NCBI RefSeq assembly: GCF_020711195.1
Contig: NZ_JAJFAT010000003.1
Coordinates: 132,230-196,229 of the forward strand
Length of the DNA: 64,000 nucleotides
Source of the DNA: Halanaerobium polyolivorans
GTDB taxonomy: Bacteria; Bacillota; Halanaerobiia; Halanaerobiales; Halanaerobiaceae
Direction of reading: 5' to 3'
A program made the position numbers and the translations under genes. The notes beneath the pieces are model-generated. The model made no database searches and was not told the origin of the DNA. It saw nothing but the letters and a program-made list of their open reading frames with translations. Positions 8,408-16,609 of this stretch are shown here, one piece after another (positions within the stretch are counted from its first letter, which is position 1; each line of letters starts with the position of its first letter).

Positions 8408-10118
8408 AAATAAAGAGAATAAAGTTTTATTAATGGGACCACCCAATGTGGGGAAAAGTGTGATTTTTAATCACCTTACAGGTCTTGATTCTGCAATAGC
8501 AAATTATTCTGGTACAACTGTAGATTATAAGGAAGGTAGGATCACTTATAGAGATGATGATATCTACTTAATTGATGTACCAGGCACCTATACCCTTGAT
8601 TCGAGTAATGAGGCAGAACAAGTTGCTGTTGATATGCTAAATAAAGGTGCATCATTATTAGTGATTGTGCTTGATGCTAATAATATTGAAAGCAGTATAT
8701 ATTTACTCCTGCAAATTTTAGAAATGGGTATTCCTGCTATCGCAGTATTAAATAGAATTGATTTATTAGAAGAAAAAGGTTATAGTTTTGCTGCAGAAGC
8801 TTTTGCAGAAGAATTAAAGATAGATATTATAGAAACCGTAGCTGTTAAGGAATTTGGCTTGGCAGAATTAAAAAATAAGATTAGCGAAAAAATCCAAATT
8901 GAAAATCAAAAAAAATTACCAAAAAAGATTAAAGCTAGTTGGAAAAATGCGGAAAGATTAAGCGCTAAATATTTAAAGCAAAAGTCTAAAAAAGCAAAAA
9001 ACAAAAGAGAAGAATTGGGAGATAAACTTTCTTCACCCTGGCCGGGTATACCCCTGGCTCTATTAATTTTAGCAGTTATCTTTGCTATAGTCGTAGGAAT
9101 TGGGATGGGATTAAGGCAGTATGTCTTATTACCATTTTTTAGAGGACTGGTTTTCCCTCAGATCTATAGATTAGTTACTATGTTTACCACTGAAGGTATA
9201 ATCAGAAATATTTTAGTTGGTGAATATGGCTTTTTAATCAAAGGTTTAGAATGGCCTTTTGCCCTTGTGCTTCCTTATGTATTATCATTTTATACTGCTC
9301 TTAGTTTATTGGAGGACAGTGGATATATGCCGCGTTTGGCTGTTCTGCTTGATGGGTTGTTTAATAAGATTGGTCTAACAGGAGGCAATATTATTCCTCT
9401 GCTTTTAGGCTATGGTTGTGCTATACCTGGTATAGCAGCTACAAGAGCTTTAGCAACCCGCAAGGAGAGAATAACAGTTGCTGCTTTGATTTCTTTAGCT
9501 GTTCCCTGTATTTCTCAGACTGGAGCTTTGATTTCACTTTTAGCTGAAGAATCGATTTTGGTTATGTTTTTAGTATTTCTTGTTTCATTTCTTGCTATTA
9601 TAGGTGCTGCTATCATCATGGATAAAAGTATTGAAGGTAAAAATGAACCTTTGGTCTTGGAAATCCCACCTCTTTTAATACCTGAACCTAAGATGATTTT
9701 GAGAAAGGTCTGGCTCAGATTAAAGATGTATATCAGTGATGGAGCATTAATGATGATCTATGCTATTGCTGCAGCAGCTTTACTTTATGAACTTGGTATT
9801 TTAGAACAAATAGGACGATTATTTCAACCGATTATAGAACACTGGTTGTTAATGCCTTCTGAAGCTTCTGTGCCCCTCATTTTAGGTGTGGTAAGGCGTG
9901 AATTAGCTGTATTACCATTATTGGAGATGGGTTTAAATTCTGTACAGCTTTTTGTTGGTGCAGTAGTTGCTCTTTTTTATGTGCCCTGTATAGCAGTTTT
10001 AGCAATGTTAGCCCGTGAATTTTCTTTTATTTTTGCTACAAAAATATTCCTCTTCACCATAGGTTTTTCCTTTTTTATTGGAGGGATATTTGCTAGACTT
10101 GGTTTCTTATTCATATAA
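8394..10118 (+). CDS. feoB: Ferrous iron transporter FeoB (short form)
   Basis: An Fe(II) permease with an N-terminal G domain: G1 GPPNVGKS, G2 threonine in NYSGTTVDYKEG, G3 DVPGTY and G4 NRID. The membrane part contains the Gate motifs with GYGCAIPGIAATRAL, PCISQTGAL and PCIAVLAML, whose cysteines are typical. At 574 residues it is shorter than many FeoBs; the region between G domain and first membrane helix is reduced. I choose ATG 8394, eight bases after GAGGT, rather than in-frame starts at 8343 or 8379. It ends the Fur-box operon; a bidirectional terminator follows. Confidence 0.93.
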   Translation: MPQFENKENKVLLMGPPNVGKSVIFNHLTGLDSAIANYSGTTVDYKEGRITYRDDDIYLIDVPGTYTLDSSNEAEQVAVDMLNKGASLLVIVLDANNIESSIYLLLQILEMGIPAIAVLNRIDLLEEKGYSFAAEAFAEELKIDIIETVAVKEFGLAELKNKISEKIQIENQKKLPKKIKASWKNAERLSAKYLKQKSKKAKNKREELGDKLSSPWPGIPLALLILAVIFAIVVGIGMGLRQYVLLPFFRGLVFPQIYRLVTMFTTEGIIRNILVGEYGFLIKGLEWPFALVLPYVLSFYTALSLLEDSGYMPRLAVLLDGLFNKIGLTGGNIIPLLLGYGCAIPGIAATRALATRKERITVAALISLAVPCISQTGALISLLAEESILVMFLVFLVSFLAIIGAAIIMDKSIEGKNEPLVLEIPPLLIPEPKMILRKVWLRLKMYISDGALMMIYAIAAAALLYELGILEQIGRLFQPIIEHWLLMPSEASVPLILGVVRRELAVLPLLEMGLNSVQLFVGAVVALFYVPCIAVLAMLAREFSFIFATKIFLFTIGFSFFIGGIFARLGFLFI

Positions 10119-10141
10119 TAAATATAATCATATTAAAGTAT

Positions 10142-10182
10142 AAAGACCTTAGAAGCATTTTTTGCCTCTAAGGTCTTTTAAT
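10142..10182. terminator. Bidirectional terminator between feoB and the thioredoxin-like gene
   Basis: AAAGACCTTAGA (from 10142) pairs with TCTAAGGTCTTT (to 10179) with additional GC/GC pairs next to the loop. T-rich flanks occur on both strands, serving convergent feoB and the leftward permease operon. Confidence 0.88.
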
Positions 10183-10211
10183 TCTTTATTTAAATTTAAA
10201 GTTTTAGTAAT

Positions 10212-10451
10212 TTAATTATTGGCTTTGATTAAATCTATGATCTCTTCTACATTGGCAACTCTACCTTTGATTTTTACTTCTCCATCAATACCTATAGCAG
10301 GTGTTGTCATAATTCCTGCTTCAATGATATCCTGCATATCTTCTACCTTAATGATTTCTGCTTCTACACCTGTTTGCTCTAAAGCTTTTTTGGCGTTTTT
10401 AGTTAAGTTAACACAATTTCTACATCCAGGTCCATAAATTCTAATTTCCAT
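10212..10451 (-). CDS. Thioredoxin/glutaredoxin-like redox protein (redox-active disulfide protein 2 type)
   Basis: A 79-residue thioredoxin-fold protein. The active site is PGCRNC (Cys10 and Cys13), and the cis-proline motif is MTTPAIGIDG near residue 48. It belongs to the small MTH895/TM0996-like family that commonly accompanies ArsP/YraQ-type permeases. It is the last gene of an arsR-permease-permease operon, so it may hand off or reduce a thiol-bound metal or metalloid, or keep the cysteine-rich permeases reduced. The start has an AAGGAGTG site. Confidence 0.85.
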   Translation of the reverse strand: MEIRIYGPGCRNCVNLTKNAKKALEQTGVEAEIIKVEDMQDIIEAGIMTTPAIGIDGEVKIKGRVANVEEIIDLIKANN

Positions 10452-10485
10452 TTTTAAACCACTCCTTATAATATATTTTAATTAA

Positions 10486-11655
10486 TTAAAGCACAAGATT
10501 ACCATATACCATACCGGTAAAAGTAGCCATGACTACAACAATTCCAACAAAGACTAAAGTTTTTTTGGTTCCGATTACACTTCTGATTACAAGCATATTG
10601 GGTAAACTTAAAGCAGGTCCAGCTAGTAATAATGCCAGAGCAGGTCCCTGGCCCATACCTGAGTTTAACAAGCCCTGTAAAATAGGAATTTCAGTTAAAG
10701 TAGCAAAATACATAAATGCACCTAAAATTGAAGCCGTAAAGTTAGCTAAAAGAGAGTTTCCACCTACTAAGGCAGCTATCCATTCTTGAGGTATTAAACC
10801 AGCATCACTGCCTGGTGCACCCATCAAGAATCCAGCAATTAAGACACCTCCAAATAAAAGTGGGGCTATTTGTTCGGCAAAACTCCAGGTCTCATCAAGC
10901 CAGCTGTTTAGCTCATCTTTCTCAAACCAAGTATAAAGTTCTAAAGCTAAGATTAGAGATAAAACTGCTACAGCTGGCCATTTTATTTGATAAACTAAAT
11001 TCCAGAAAGCAGATGCTCCTTCAGGTTGAGTCCAGGTTGCAAAAATTAAAATCAAAATCATAGTAATAAAATAAATGATGTTTTGCAAACCCGAACGGGG
11101 AAGATCCTGACCATCTTCTTGAACAAAATCTTCTAATCTTTTTTGGTCTGAGTCTCTAAAGATTGCTGCCATTAAAAGTCCTATAATCAAGGCGAAAAAA
11201 ACCGCCCCAATTGCTCTAGCCAGACCTAACTGCCAGCCTAAAACGCGGGCCGTTAAAATAATTGCTAAAACATTGATCGCTGGCCCAGAAAAAAGAAAGG
11301 CTACTGCAGGCCCAATTCCTGCTCCTCTTTTATAAATTCCAGCAAATAAAGGTAATACAGTACAGGAACAGACAGCTAATATCGCACCTGAAACCGAAGC
11401 AACAGAATAAGAAATCCACTTTTTAGTTTTACCACCAAAATATTTAATTATGGAATCTTTAGAGATAAAATTTGCTATTGCACCTGCGATAAAAAAAGCT
11501 GGTATTAAACAAAATAAAACATGTTCACGAGCATAATACTGCAGCATTTCTATAGCTTCGATTACTGCCCTCTGCAGCTGCTCGGTCTGAAAAGGTATTA
11601 AATAAATCATCGCGAAAACGCTGATATAGAGAATTATTTTTTTTGATTTAGACAT
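10486..11655 (-). CDS. DUF318/ArsP-type permease (389 residues)
   Basis: A polytopic inner-membrane permease of the PF03773 (YraQ/ArsP) family. The diagnostic cysteine motif CSCTVLPLFAGIYKRGAG lies near residues 100-117, and a second half-repeat carries GAPGSDAGLIPQEW and GPALSLPNML. ArsP members export trivalent organoarsenicals; others are linked to Cu/Zn or thiosulfate. Substrate cannot be decided here. The gene lies between the second permease and the redox protein, all leftward, with a GGAGGGA site before the ATG. Confidence 0.8.
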   Translation of the reverse strand: MSKSKKIILYISVFAMIYLIPFQTEQLQRAVIEAIEMLQYYAREHVLFCLIPAFFIAGAIANFISKDSIIKYFGGKTKKWISYSVASVSGAILAVCSCTVLPLFAGIYKRGAGIGPAVAFLFSGPAINVLAIILTARVLGWQLGLARAIGAVFFALIIGLLMAAIFRDSDQKRLEDFVQEDGQDLPRSGLQNIIYFITMILILIFATWTQPEGASAFWNLVYQIKWPAVAVLSLILALELYTWFEKDELNSWLDETWSFAEQIAPLLFGGVLIAGFLMGAPGSDAGLIPQEWIAALVGGNSLLANFTASILGAFMYFATLTEIPILQGLLNSGMGQGPALALLLAGPALSLPNMLVIRSVIGTKKTLVFVGIVVVMATFTGMVYGNLVL

Positions 11656-11679
11656 CTATATCCCTCCAAAGCTAATAAC

Positions 11680-12636
11680 TTATATTATATTAACCAAGAA
11701 ATTAAACATATAACCTACTCCGATTATTGAAACACCAACTACTGTAACAAAAACCGTCAAAAGTTTTGGCTTAATAACTTTACGTAAAATAATCATTGCT
11801 GGTATGGATAAAGCTGTGGTAGCCATCATAAAACTGAGAGCAGTACCAATAGCGACTCCCTTTCCAATTAATGCTTGAGCTATAGGGATAGTACCTACCA
11901 CATTTGCATAAAGAGGTATCCCTATTCCCACAGCTGCAATTACAGCTAATGGATTATCTGCTCCTGCATATTGGCTTAATAAATCTGCAGGGGCATAGCC
12001 ATGAATAAAGGCTCCAATACCTATTCCAATAATTACATACTTCCAGACCCTACTCACTATTTCTGTAACCTGTGCTTTAGCATAACTGATTCTTTTTTCC
12101 CAGCTTAATTCTTCAACTTTAGTTTCACCTGCCTGAATTTGATAAACATATTCTTCAACTTGATCCTCCAGGCCGAGCTTTCCAATCACTAGTCCACCAA
12201 TAATTCCGACTAAAATACCACTAAGCAGATAAATAGAAGCTATTTGCCAGCCGAAAAGCGAAAACAGCATTACCAATGCTACCTGATTTACTATTGGTGA
12301 GGTGATTAGAAAAGAAAAAGTTATTCCCAGTGGTATACCTGATTCAACAAAACCAATAAAAATTGGAACTGAAGAACAGGAACAAAATGGGGTAACAACT
12401 CCTAACAAAGAAGCTAATATATTACCTGTAACTTTTTTGCGCTTACTTAATAATAGCTTAGTTTTTTCTGGTGGAAAATAACTGCGGATTATAGATATAA
12501 CAAAAATCATTACACTAAGCAAGAAAATTATCTTGATAGTATCATAGAAGAAAAAATGAACTGAGCTACCAAGTCTTGTTGCAGAATCAAGTCCCATGAG
12601 GTTATAAACAAGCAATTCAGCAAATCTATTTATCAA
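11680..12636 (-). CDS. DUF318/SO_0444-type permease (318 residues)
   Basis: A second PF03773 permease, paralogous to its neighbour. The cysteine motif is TPFCSCSSVPIFIGFVESG (near residues 80-98), and the second half carries GIPLYANVVGTIPIAQAL. The gene starts inside the arsR stop (ATGA overlap), implying translational coupling. Two different permeases in one operon may form a heteromer or handle distinct substrates. The family includes proposed Cu/Zn and methylarsenite exporters. Confidence 0.8.
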   Translation of the reverse strand: MINRFAELLVYNLMGLDSATRLGSSVHFFFYDTIKIIFLLSVMIFVISIIRSYFPPEKTKLLLSKRKKVTGNILASLLGVVTPFCSCSSVPIFIGFVESGIPLGITFSFLITSPIVNQVALVMLFSLFGWQIASIYLLSGILVGIIGGLVIGKLGLEDQVEEYVYQIQAGETKVEELSWEKRISYAKAQVTEIVSRVWKYVIIGIGIGAFIHGYAPADLLSQYAGADNPLAVIAAVGIGIPLYANVVGTIPIAQALIGKGVAIGTALSFMMATTALSIPAMIILRKVIKPKLLTVFVTVVGVSIIGVGYMFNFLVNII

Positions 12637-13004
12637 TTACAACAACTCCCTTTTTCACCATTCGTATTAGCAATTACTTCAGCAGCTGAAAGGTTATTGA
12701 GCTTTTCTTCTAGCTCTGTTAACTTTAATTCTTTAAGTGAGCTTGAATTTAAAGCTATTAACTCAGCAAGATATTGATCATATTTTTTTCTATTTATAGA
12801 ATAATATGTCCATTTGCTGCTCTGTCGTTCATTTAATAAGTCTAATTCTTTAAAGTATGATAAATGTTGTGAAATACTAGATTGAGATTTAGACAATAGT
12901 TCCTGGAGCTGACAGACACAATAAGGATCTCCCAGCAGCAATTTTAAAATTTTAAGTCTATTTTCATCAGCTATACATTTTAAAAAAAGCAGTAAATTTT
13001 TCAT
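12633..13004 (-). CDS. arsR: ArsR/SmtB-family metalloregulator
   Basis: A 123-residue winged-helix repressor. The recognition region SQSSISQHLSYFKELDLL is typical, and the metal site in helix 3 is CVCQLQ (DPYCVCQLQELL), the As(III)/Sb(III)-type ELCVCDL equivalent. An extra C-terminal Cys-Cys pair (GSCCN) could be a third ligand or a second site. It is first in the operon with two permeases and a thioredoxin-like protein. A near-consensus promoter overlaps a palindrome just upstream, as expected for autorepression. Confidence 0.9.
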   Translation of the reverse strand: MKNLLLFLKCIADENRLKILKLLLGDPYCVCQLQELLSKSQSSISQHLSYFKELDLLNERQSSKWTYYSINRKKYDQYLAELIALNSSSLKELKLTELEEKLNNLSAAEVIANTNGEKGSCCN

Positions 13005-13042
13005 TTTTGATCACCTTTTATATTTATTGATATTATTATTGG

Positions 13043-13079
13043 CTAATATTAGTATATAGTTATATATTTCTCATGTCAA
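13043..13079 (-). promoter_or_regulatory. Promoter with overlapping palindromic operator for the arsR operon
   Basis: On the minus strand TTGACA (13079-13074) and TATACT (13056-13051) are 17 bases apart. The perfect palindrome CTAATATTAG (13043-13052) overlaps the last two bases of the -10 element and runs into the start region. This fits repression by ArsR, though it is shorter than typical ArsR operators. Confidence 0.65.
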
Positions 13080-13249
13080 GCTTATAAATAAATTTTTCTA
13101 TCAATATAATTAAATCATTACCATTATAGCTGATATAACAAAGATATCTACTTTTAATATATTGTAATTTAAAACGAATTATATTTTTTTATTCCATAAG
13201 TATTAATTAATATATTTTAATATACAAATAGATTTTAATAAAAAGAAAC

Positions 13250-13278
13250 TTGACAGAATTAAAATTGAGTGATAAACT
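13250..13278 (+). promoter_or_regulatory. Promoter of the SAM-riboswitch met operon
   Basis: TTGACA (13250-13255) and TAAACT (13273-13278) are spaced by 17 bases, about 30 bases before the S-box. The stretch from 13080 to 13249 is very AT-rich without recognisable genes and could act as an upstream activating element. Confidence 0.6.
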
Positions 13279-13308
13279 TCTAATTAAATTAATAAAAAAT
13301 AATATTTA

Positions 13309-13416
13309 TTCATCAAGAGTGGCGGAGGGAATGGCCCTGTGATGCCCGGCAACCTACTTAAAGACTGAAGTAAGGTGCTAATTCCAGCATTCCAAATAGG
13401 GAATGATAGATGAGAG
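13309..13416 (+). promoter_or_regulatory. SAM-I (S-box) riboswitch
   Basis: The conserved core of the S-box is readable: AGAGTGGCGGAGGGA, GGCCCTGTGATGCCCGGCAA, AAGGTGCTAATTCC and the closing GATAGATGAGAG. Helix P1 is formed by TTCATC (13309-13314) with GATGAG near 13409-13414. The 3' strand ATGAGAGG (13410-13417) can instead pair with CCTCTCAT (13428-13435), an antiterminator that would break the following terminator. High SAM therefore turns off the metNIQ transporter. Confidence 0.95.
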
Positions 13417-13424
13417 GCAAATCT

Positions 13425-13447
13425 AATCCTCTCATGAGGATTTTTTT
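13425..13447 (+). terminator. Riboswitch-controlled intrinsic terminator
   Basis: AATCCTC (13425-13431) and GAGGATT (13436-13442) form a perfect 7-bp stem with a TCAT loop followed by a run of T. It is mutually exclusive with the antiterminator pairing of the upstream P1 strand. Confidence 0.9.
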
Positions 13448-13453
13448 AATGTA

Positions 13454-13487
13454 AACTGCTCTTGATAATGAGCAGTTATTATTATTT
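13454..13487 (+). terminator. Second hairpin between the S-box and metN
   Basis: AACTGCTC (13454-13461) and GAGCAGTT (13470-13477) make a perfect 8-bp stem with an 8-base loop, followed by ATTATTATTTT. It lies just before the metN ribosome site. It may be a back-up terminator or an mRNA 5'-end stabiliser after processing. Confidence 0.5.
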
Positions 13488-13501
13488 TAAGGGTGATAGA
13501 T

Positions 13502-14524
13502 GTGATTAAAATAGAAAACTTGAGCAAACATTATTATACAGAACAGGGAAACATAGAAGCAATCAATGAACTAAATTTAGAAGTTAGTGATGGGGAGATA
13601 TTCGGTATAATTGGTCCCAGTGGAGCTGGTAAAAGCACCTTGATCAGAATGCTGAATCTCTTAGAAGATCCCACAGCTGGCTCAATTATGGTTAATGATG
13701 TTAATTTAACAGATTTAAGTTCTTTGAATTTGAGACAGGCCAGACAAAAAATTGGAATGATCTTTCAGCATTTTAATTTGTTATCTTCCCGGACAGTTTT
13801 AAAAAATGTAAGCTTTCCTTTAGAAATCGCTGGAGTTTCGAAAAAGAAAAGAATTAAAAAGGCCAAAGAATTAATTGATTTAGTAGGCCTGGCTGATAGA
13901 GCTGATCATTATCCAGCTCAACTTTCTGGTGGACAAAAGCAGAGGGTAGGTATTGCCAGAGCTCTGGCCAATGATCCCGACCTTTTATTATCTGATGAGG
14001 CTACTTCTTCTTTAGATCCGGAAAGCACCAAATCTATTTTAGATTTATTAGCTAAAATAAGGGAAGAATTAAATTTAACTATTATTTTAATTACTCATGA
14101 GATGGGTGTTATAAAAGATATATGTGACCGGGTTGCTGTAATAGAAGAGGGAAGAATTATAGAACAGGGTTCAGTGCTTGATATTTTTGCCAGACCTAAA
14201 ACCGCATTAACCAAAAAGTTTATTAGTGCTGTAATAGATTATAATTTACCTCCCCGAATAGTTAAATATGTTAAAGCAAAAAGGCCGGGAGAATTAGTAA
14301 GAATTACCTTTGTAGGTGAAAAGACTCATAAGCCTTATATTTCTGACCTGGTTAAACATTATTCTGTTGATGCAAATATTTTATATGGTAACATAGATGA
14401 AATACAGGGTGTTCCCTTTGGAACTCTGATTTTAGATTTAGAAGGGGACTTAGAAAATGTGGAACAGAGCATATCATATCTGCAGAGTGAAGGTCTAAAT
14501 GTGGAGGTGCTTAACGATGTTTGA
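13502..14524 (+). CDS. metN: Methionine ABC transporter ATP-binding protein
   Basis: An ABC ATPase of 340 residues with Walker A GPSGAGKST, signature LSGGQKQR and Walker B ending LLLSDEATSSLD. The C-terminal NIL domain (about 260-340) is the methionine-sensing domain of MetN and gives feedback inhibition. I choose GTG 13502, five bases after AGGGTGA, over a GTG at 13493 that overlaps the ribosome site itself. The gene lies directly under the SAM riboswitch and is followed by metI with an overlap of 8 bases. Confidence 0.93.
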   Translation: MIKIENLSKHYYTEQGNIEAINELNLEVSDGEIFGIIGPSGAGKSTLIRMLNLLEDPTAGSIMVNDVNLTDLSSLNLRQARQKIGMIFQHFNLLSSRTVLKNVSFPLEIAGVSKKKRIKKAKELIDLVGLADRADHYPAQLSGGQKQRVGIARALANDPDLLLSDEATSSLDPESTKSILDLLAKIREELNLTIILITHEMGVIKDICDRVAVIEEGRIIEQGSVLDIFARPKTALTKKFISAVIDYNLPPRIVKYVKAKRPGELVRITFVGEKTHKPYISDLVKHYSVDANILYGNIDEIQGVPFGTLILDLEGDLENVEQSISYLQSEGLNVEVLNDV

Positions 14525-15188
14525 TCTAATATCAGAATTAGCTAGATATAATGATTTGATGATAAGTGGTACTTTAGAGACATTATATATGGTAGCTATG
14601 TCACTGCTTTTTGCAATAATTTTAGGTATTCCCCTGGGAGTATTTACAACTATCACAAGGGAAGATCATATTTTACCAAATAGATTTGTTAATTTCATAC
14701 TTGATGGGATTATTAATATTGGCCGTTCAATCCCCTTTATAATTTTGATGGTTGCCGTTATTCCCTTTACCAGAATGATTGTTGGAACTTCTATTGGTAC
14801 TAATGCAGCTGTTGTTCCACTTTCACTGGCAGCTATCCCTTTTATGGGTAGGGTAACAGATAATGCGATTTTAGAAATACAGGATGGTGTTATAGAGTCT
14901 GCCCAATCAATGGGAGCAAGTCCAACCCAGATTGTATTTAAAGTATTATTACCAGAGGCTCTTCCTGCAATAATCTTAGGTTTAACTCTAACTTCAATCA
15001 GCCTAGTAAGTTATTCAGCGATGGCAGGAGCAGTTGGAGGGGGTGGTCTCGGCGATATTGCGATTAGATATGGATATCAGCGCTTTCAGCTGCTTATCAT
15101 GCTTGAGACCATTGTAATCTTAGTCTTAATGGTACAGATTTTACAGCATTCTGGTAATTGGATTGCAAATAAGTTTGATCATAGATAA
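14517..15188 (+). CDS. metI: Methionine ABC transporter permease
   Basis: A permease of 223 residues with about five membrane segments and the EAA-loop region QSMGASPTQIVFKVLLPEALPAI (in two parts around residues 125-150) that docks to MetN. The ATG at 14517 overlaps the end of metN and has GGAGG nine bases upstream. It forms the MetNI2 importer in the inner membrane. Confidence 0.93.
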   Translation: MFDLISELARYNDLMISGTLETLYMVAMSLLFAIILGIPLGVFTTITREDHILPNRFVNFILDGIINIGRSIPFIILMVAVIPFTRMIVGTSIGTNAAVVPLSLAAIPFMGRVTDNAILEIQDGVIESAQSMGASPTQIVFKVLLPEALPAIILGLTLTSISLVSYSAMAGAVGGGGLGDIAIRYGYQRFQLLIMLETIVILVLMVQILQHSGNWIANKFDHR

Positions 15189-15244
15189 TTTAATTTATCT
15201 ATAAAAAATACATTACTTTAATAATAAGTAGAAGAGGAGAGATA

Positions 15245-16099
15245 ATGATGATTAAAAAAGGAGTTTTAGTTTTAGTAGTTTTGGCATTTGTGGTAGTTGC
15301 GAGTTTTTCAGCAATGGCTGATGATCATGTTTTAAGAGTAGGAGCTACACCTGTACCTCATGCAGAAATTTTAGAGTTTGTTCAGGATGATCTAGCAGAA
15401 AGAGGTATAGAGTTAGAAATTATCGAATTTACTGATTATGTAACACCTAATCTATCTTTAGATGATGGCAGTATTGATGCAAATTATTTTCAGCACATTC
15501 CTTATTTAGATCAATTTAATGCTGATAGAGGTCTTGATTTAGTCCCAGTAGCTAGGGTTCATGTTGAGCCGATTGCTCTTTATTCTGATAAATATGATAG
15601 TTTAGAAGCTATACCAGAAGGAGCATCTATTGCAGTTCCAAATGATCCTTCCAATGAAGGTAGAGCTTTAATATTACTTCATAATAGTGGAGTAATAACC
15701 TTAGATGATCCTGAAAACCTAAATGCTACTCCAATCGATATTGTTGATAACCCAAAAAACCTTAGATTTAATGAACTGGAAGCTGCTCAGTTACCAAGAG
15801 TATTACCTGATGTAGCAGGTGCTGTTATCAATACAAACTATGCTCTAGAAGCAAATTTAAATCCGCTTGATGATGCCTTAGTGATAGAAGATAGTGATTC
15901 ACCATATGTAAATGTTGTGGCAGTTAGAAGTGAGGATCAGGATAACGAAAAAATCAAGATTTTAAGAGAAGTTCTTAACAGTCAAAAAGTAGAAGATTTT
16001 ATTTTAGAAGAGTATCAGGGTGCGGTAGTACCTGCTTTTACACCTGTTGATGCTGAAGATGTTAGTGAAGAAGCAGTAAGATCTAATTATATCTTTTAA
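15245..16099 (+). CDS. metQ: D-methionine-type solute-binding protein without a lipobox
   Basis: A 284-residue NlpA/MetQ-family substrate-binding protein. The N-terminus is a classical signal peptide ending around FSAMA-DD (residue 26), with no cysteine, so it is not a lipoprotein as E. coli or Bacillus MetQ would be. The mature part has the family landmarks VGATPVPHAEILE, DGSIDANYFQHIPYL and IAVPNDPSNEGRAL. In a diderm it would be a free periplasmic protein delivering methionine to MetNI. It follows metI by 56 bases and has a GAGGAG site. Confidence 0.92.
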   Translation: MMIKKGVLVLVVLAFVVVASFSAMADDHVLRVGATPVPHAEILEFVQDDLAERGIELEIIEFTDYVTPNLSLDDGSIDANYFQHIPYLDQFNADRGLDLVPVARVHVEPIALYSDKYDSLEAIPEGASIAVPNDPSNEGRALILLHNSGVITLDDPENLNATPIDIVDNPKNLRFNELEAAQLPRVLPDVAGAVINTNYALEANLNPLDDALVIEDSDSPYVNVVAVRSEDQDNEKIKILREVLNSQKVEDFILEEYQGAVVPAFTPVDAEDVSEEAVRSNYIF

Positions 16100-16163
16100 T
16101 TAAATAACTCTTAAATTATCTGCATATAATTAAATATAAAAATAGATAAAAAGCAATTTAGAA

Positions 16164-16204
16164 ATACCCGGCAGTTGAATTTTAACTGTCCGGGTATTTT
16201 GTGT
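16164..16204 (+). terminator. Terminator of metNIQ
   Basis: ATACCCGG (from 16164) pairs with CCGGGTAT (to about 16198), with AGT/ACT pairs near the loop, followed by TTTTGTGTTTT. Confidence 0.88.
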
Positions 16205-16260
16205 TTTAAATTAAGTTGTTATATAATAAAGGTAGAGTTTAAGGAGATTGAGGTGATCTT

Positions 16261-16563
16261 ATGCTGAGGGTTTTTGGCACAATTTCAGATATCTTTAGAT
16301 TGATGAAAGATCCTGAAGTAAAACTAACTAAAAAATTATTATTTATTTTTCCAATTGCCTATTTTTTATTCCCTTATGATTTGATCTGGGACTTTTTCCC
16401 GGTTGTTGGGCAGCTAGATGATATAGCAGTCTTTATAATAATGTGGCCTTTTTTAAAGGATATTTTAGATAAATATAATAGTGATGATAAAGAGCTTAAA
16501 AAGAAAAGCAAAGAGGATGCTGAAGCTTATGATCTCAAAAAAAATGATTATAAAGTAGAATAA
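16261..16563 (+). CDS. DUF1232 (YkvA-like) small membrane protein
   Basis: A 100-residue protein with a DUF1232 domain: AYFLFPYDLIWDFFPVVGQLDDIAV (in two parts, residues 33-57) is the conserved hydrophobic hairpin of the family. The C-terminal 30 residues are highly charged. Function of the family is unknown; members are integral or peripheral membrane proteins. It is monocistronic, between two intrinsic terminators, with a GAGGTGAT ribosome site and a TATAAT about 30 bases upstream. Confidence 0.82.
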   Translation: MLRVFGTISDIFRLMKDPEVKLTKKLLFIFPIAYFLFPYDLIWDFFPVVGQLDDIAVFIIMWPFLKDILDKYNSDDKELKKKSKEDAEAYDLKKNDYKVE

Positions 16564-16571
16564 GCAATTTC

Positions 16572-16602
16572 AAATACCCTAGGATTAGGGTATTTTTTTT
16601 TC
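16572..16602 (+). terminator. Terminator after the DUF1232 gene
   Basis: AAATACCCTA (16572-16581) and TAGGGTATTT (16586-16595) form a perfect 10-bp stem with a GGAT loop and a T run. Confidence 0.9.
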
Positions 16603-16609
16603 TAAAGAG

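Noticed and set aside
10219..10437. Open frame of 72 codons on the plus strand inside the thioredoxin-like gene
   Set aside because: The minus-strand product has a clear CxxC thioredoxin fold, while the antisense frame has low-complexity sequence and no start signal.
10815..11063. Open frame on the plus strand inside the first permease gene
   Set aside because: It is an antisense shadow of the permease membrane region, with no domain and no ribosome site.
13080..13249. A hidden small gene in the gap between arsR and the S-box promoter
   Set aside because: The stretch is about 80 percent AT with frequent stops in all frames and no ribosome site; I see nothing beyond a possible AT-rich upstream element.
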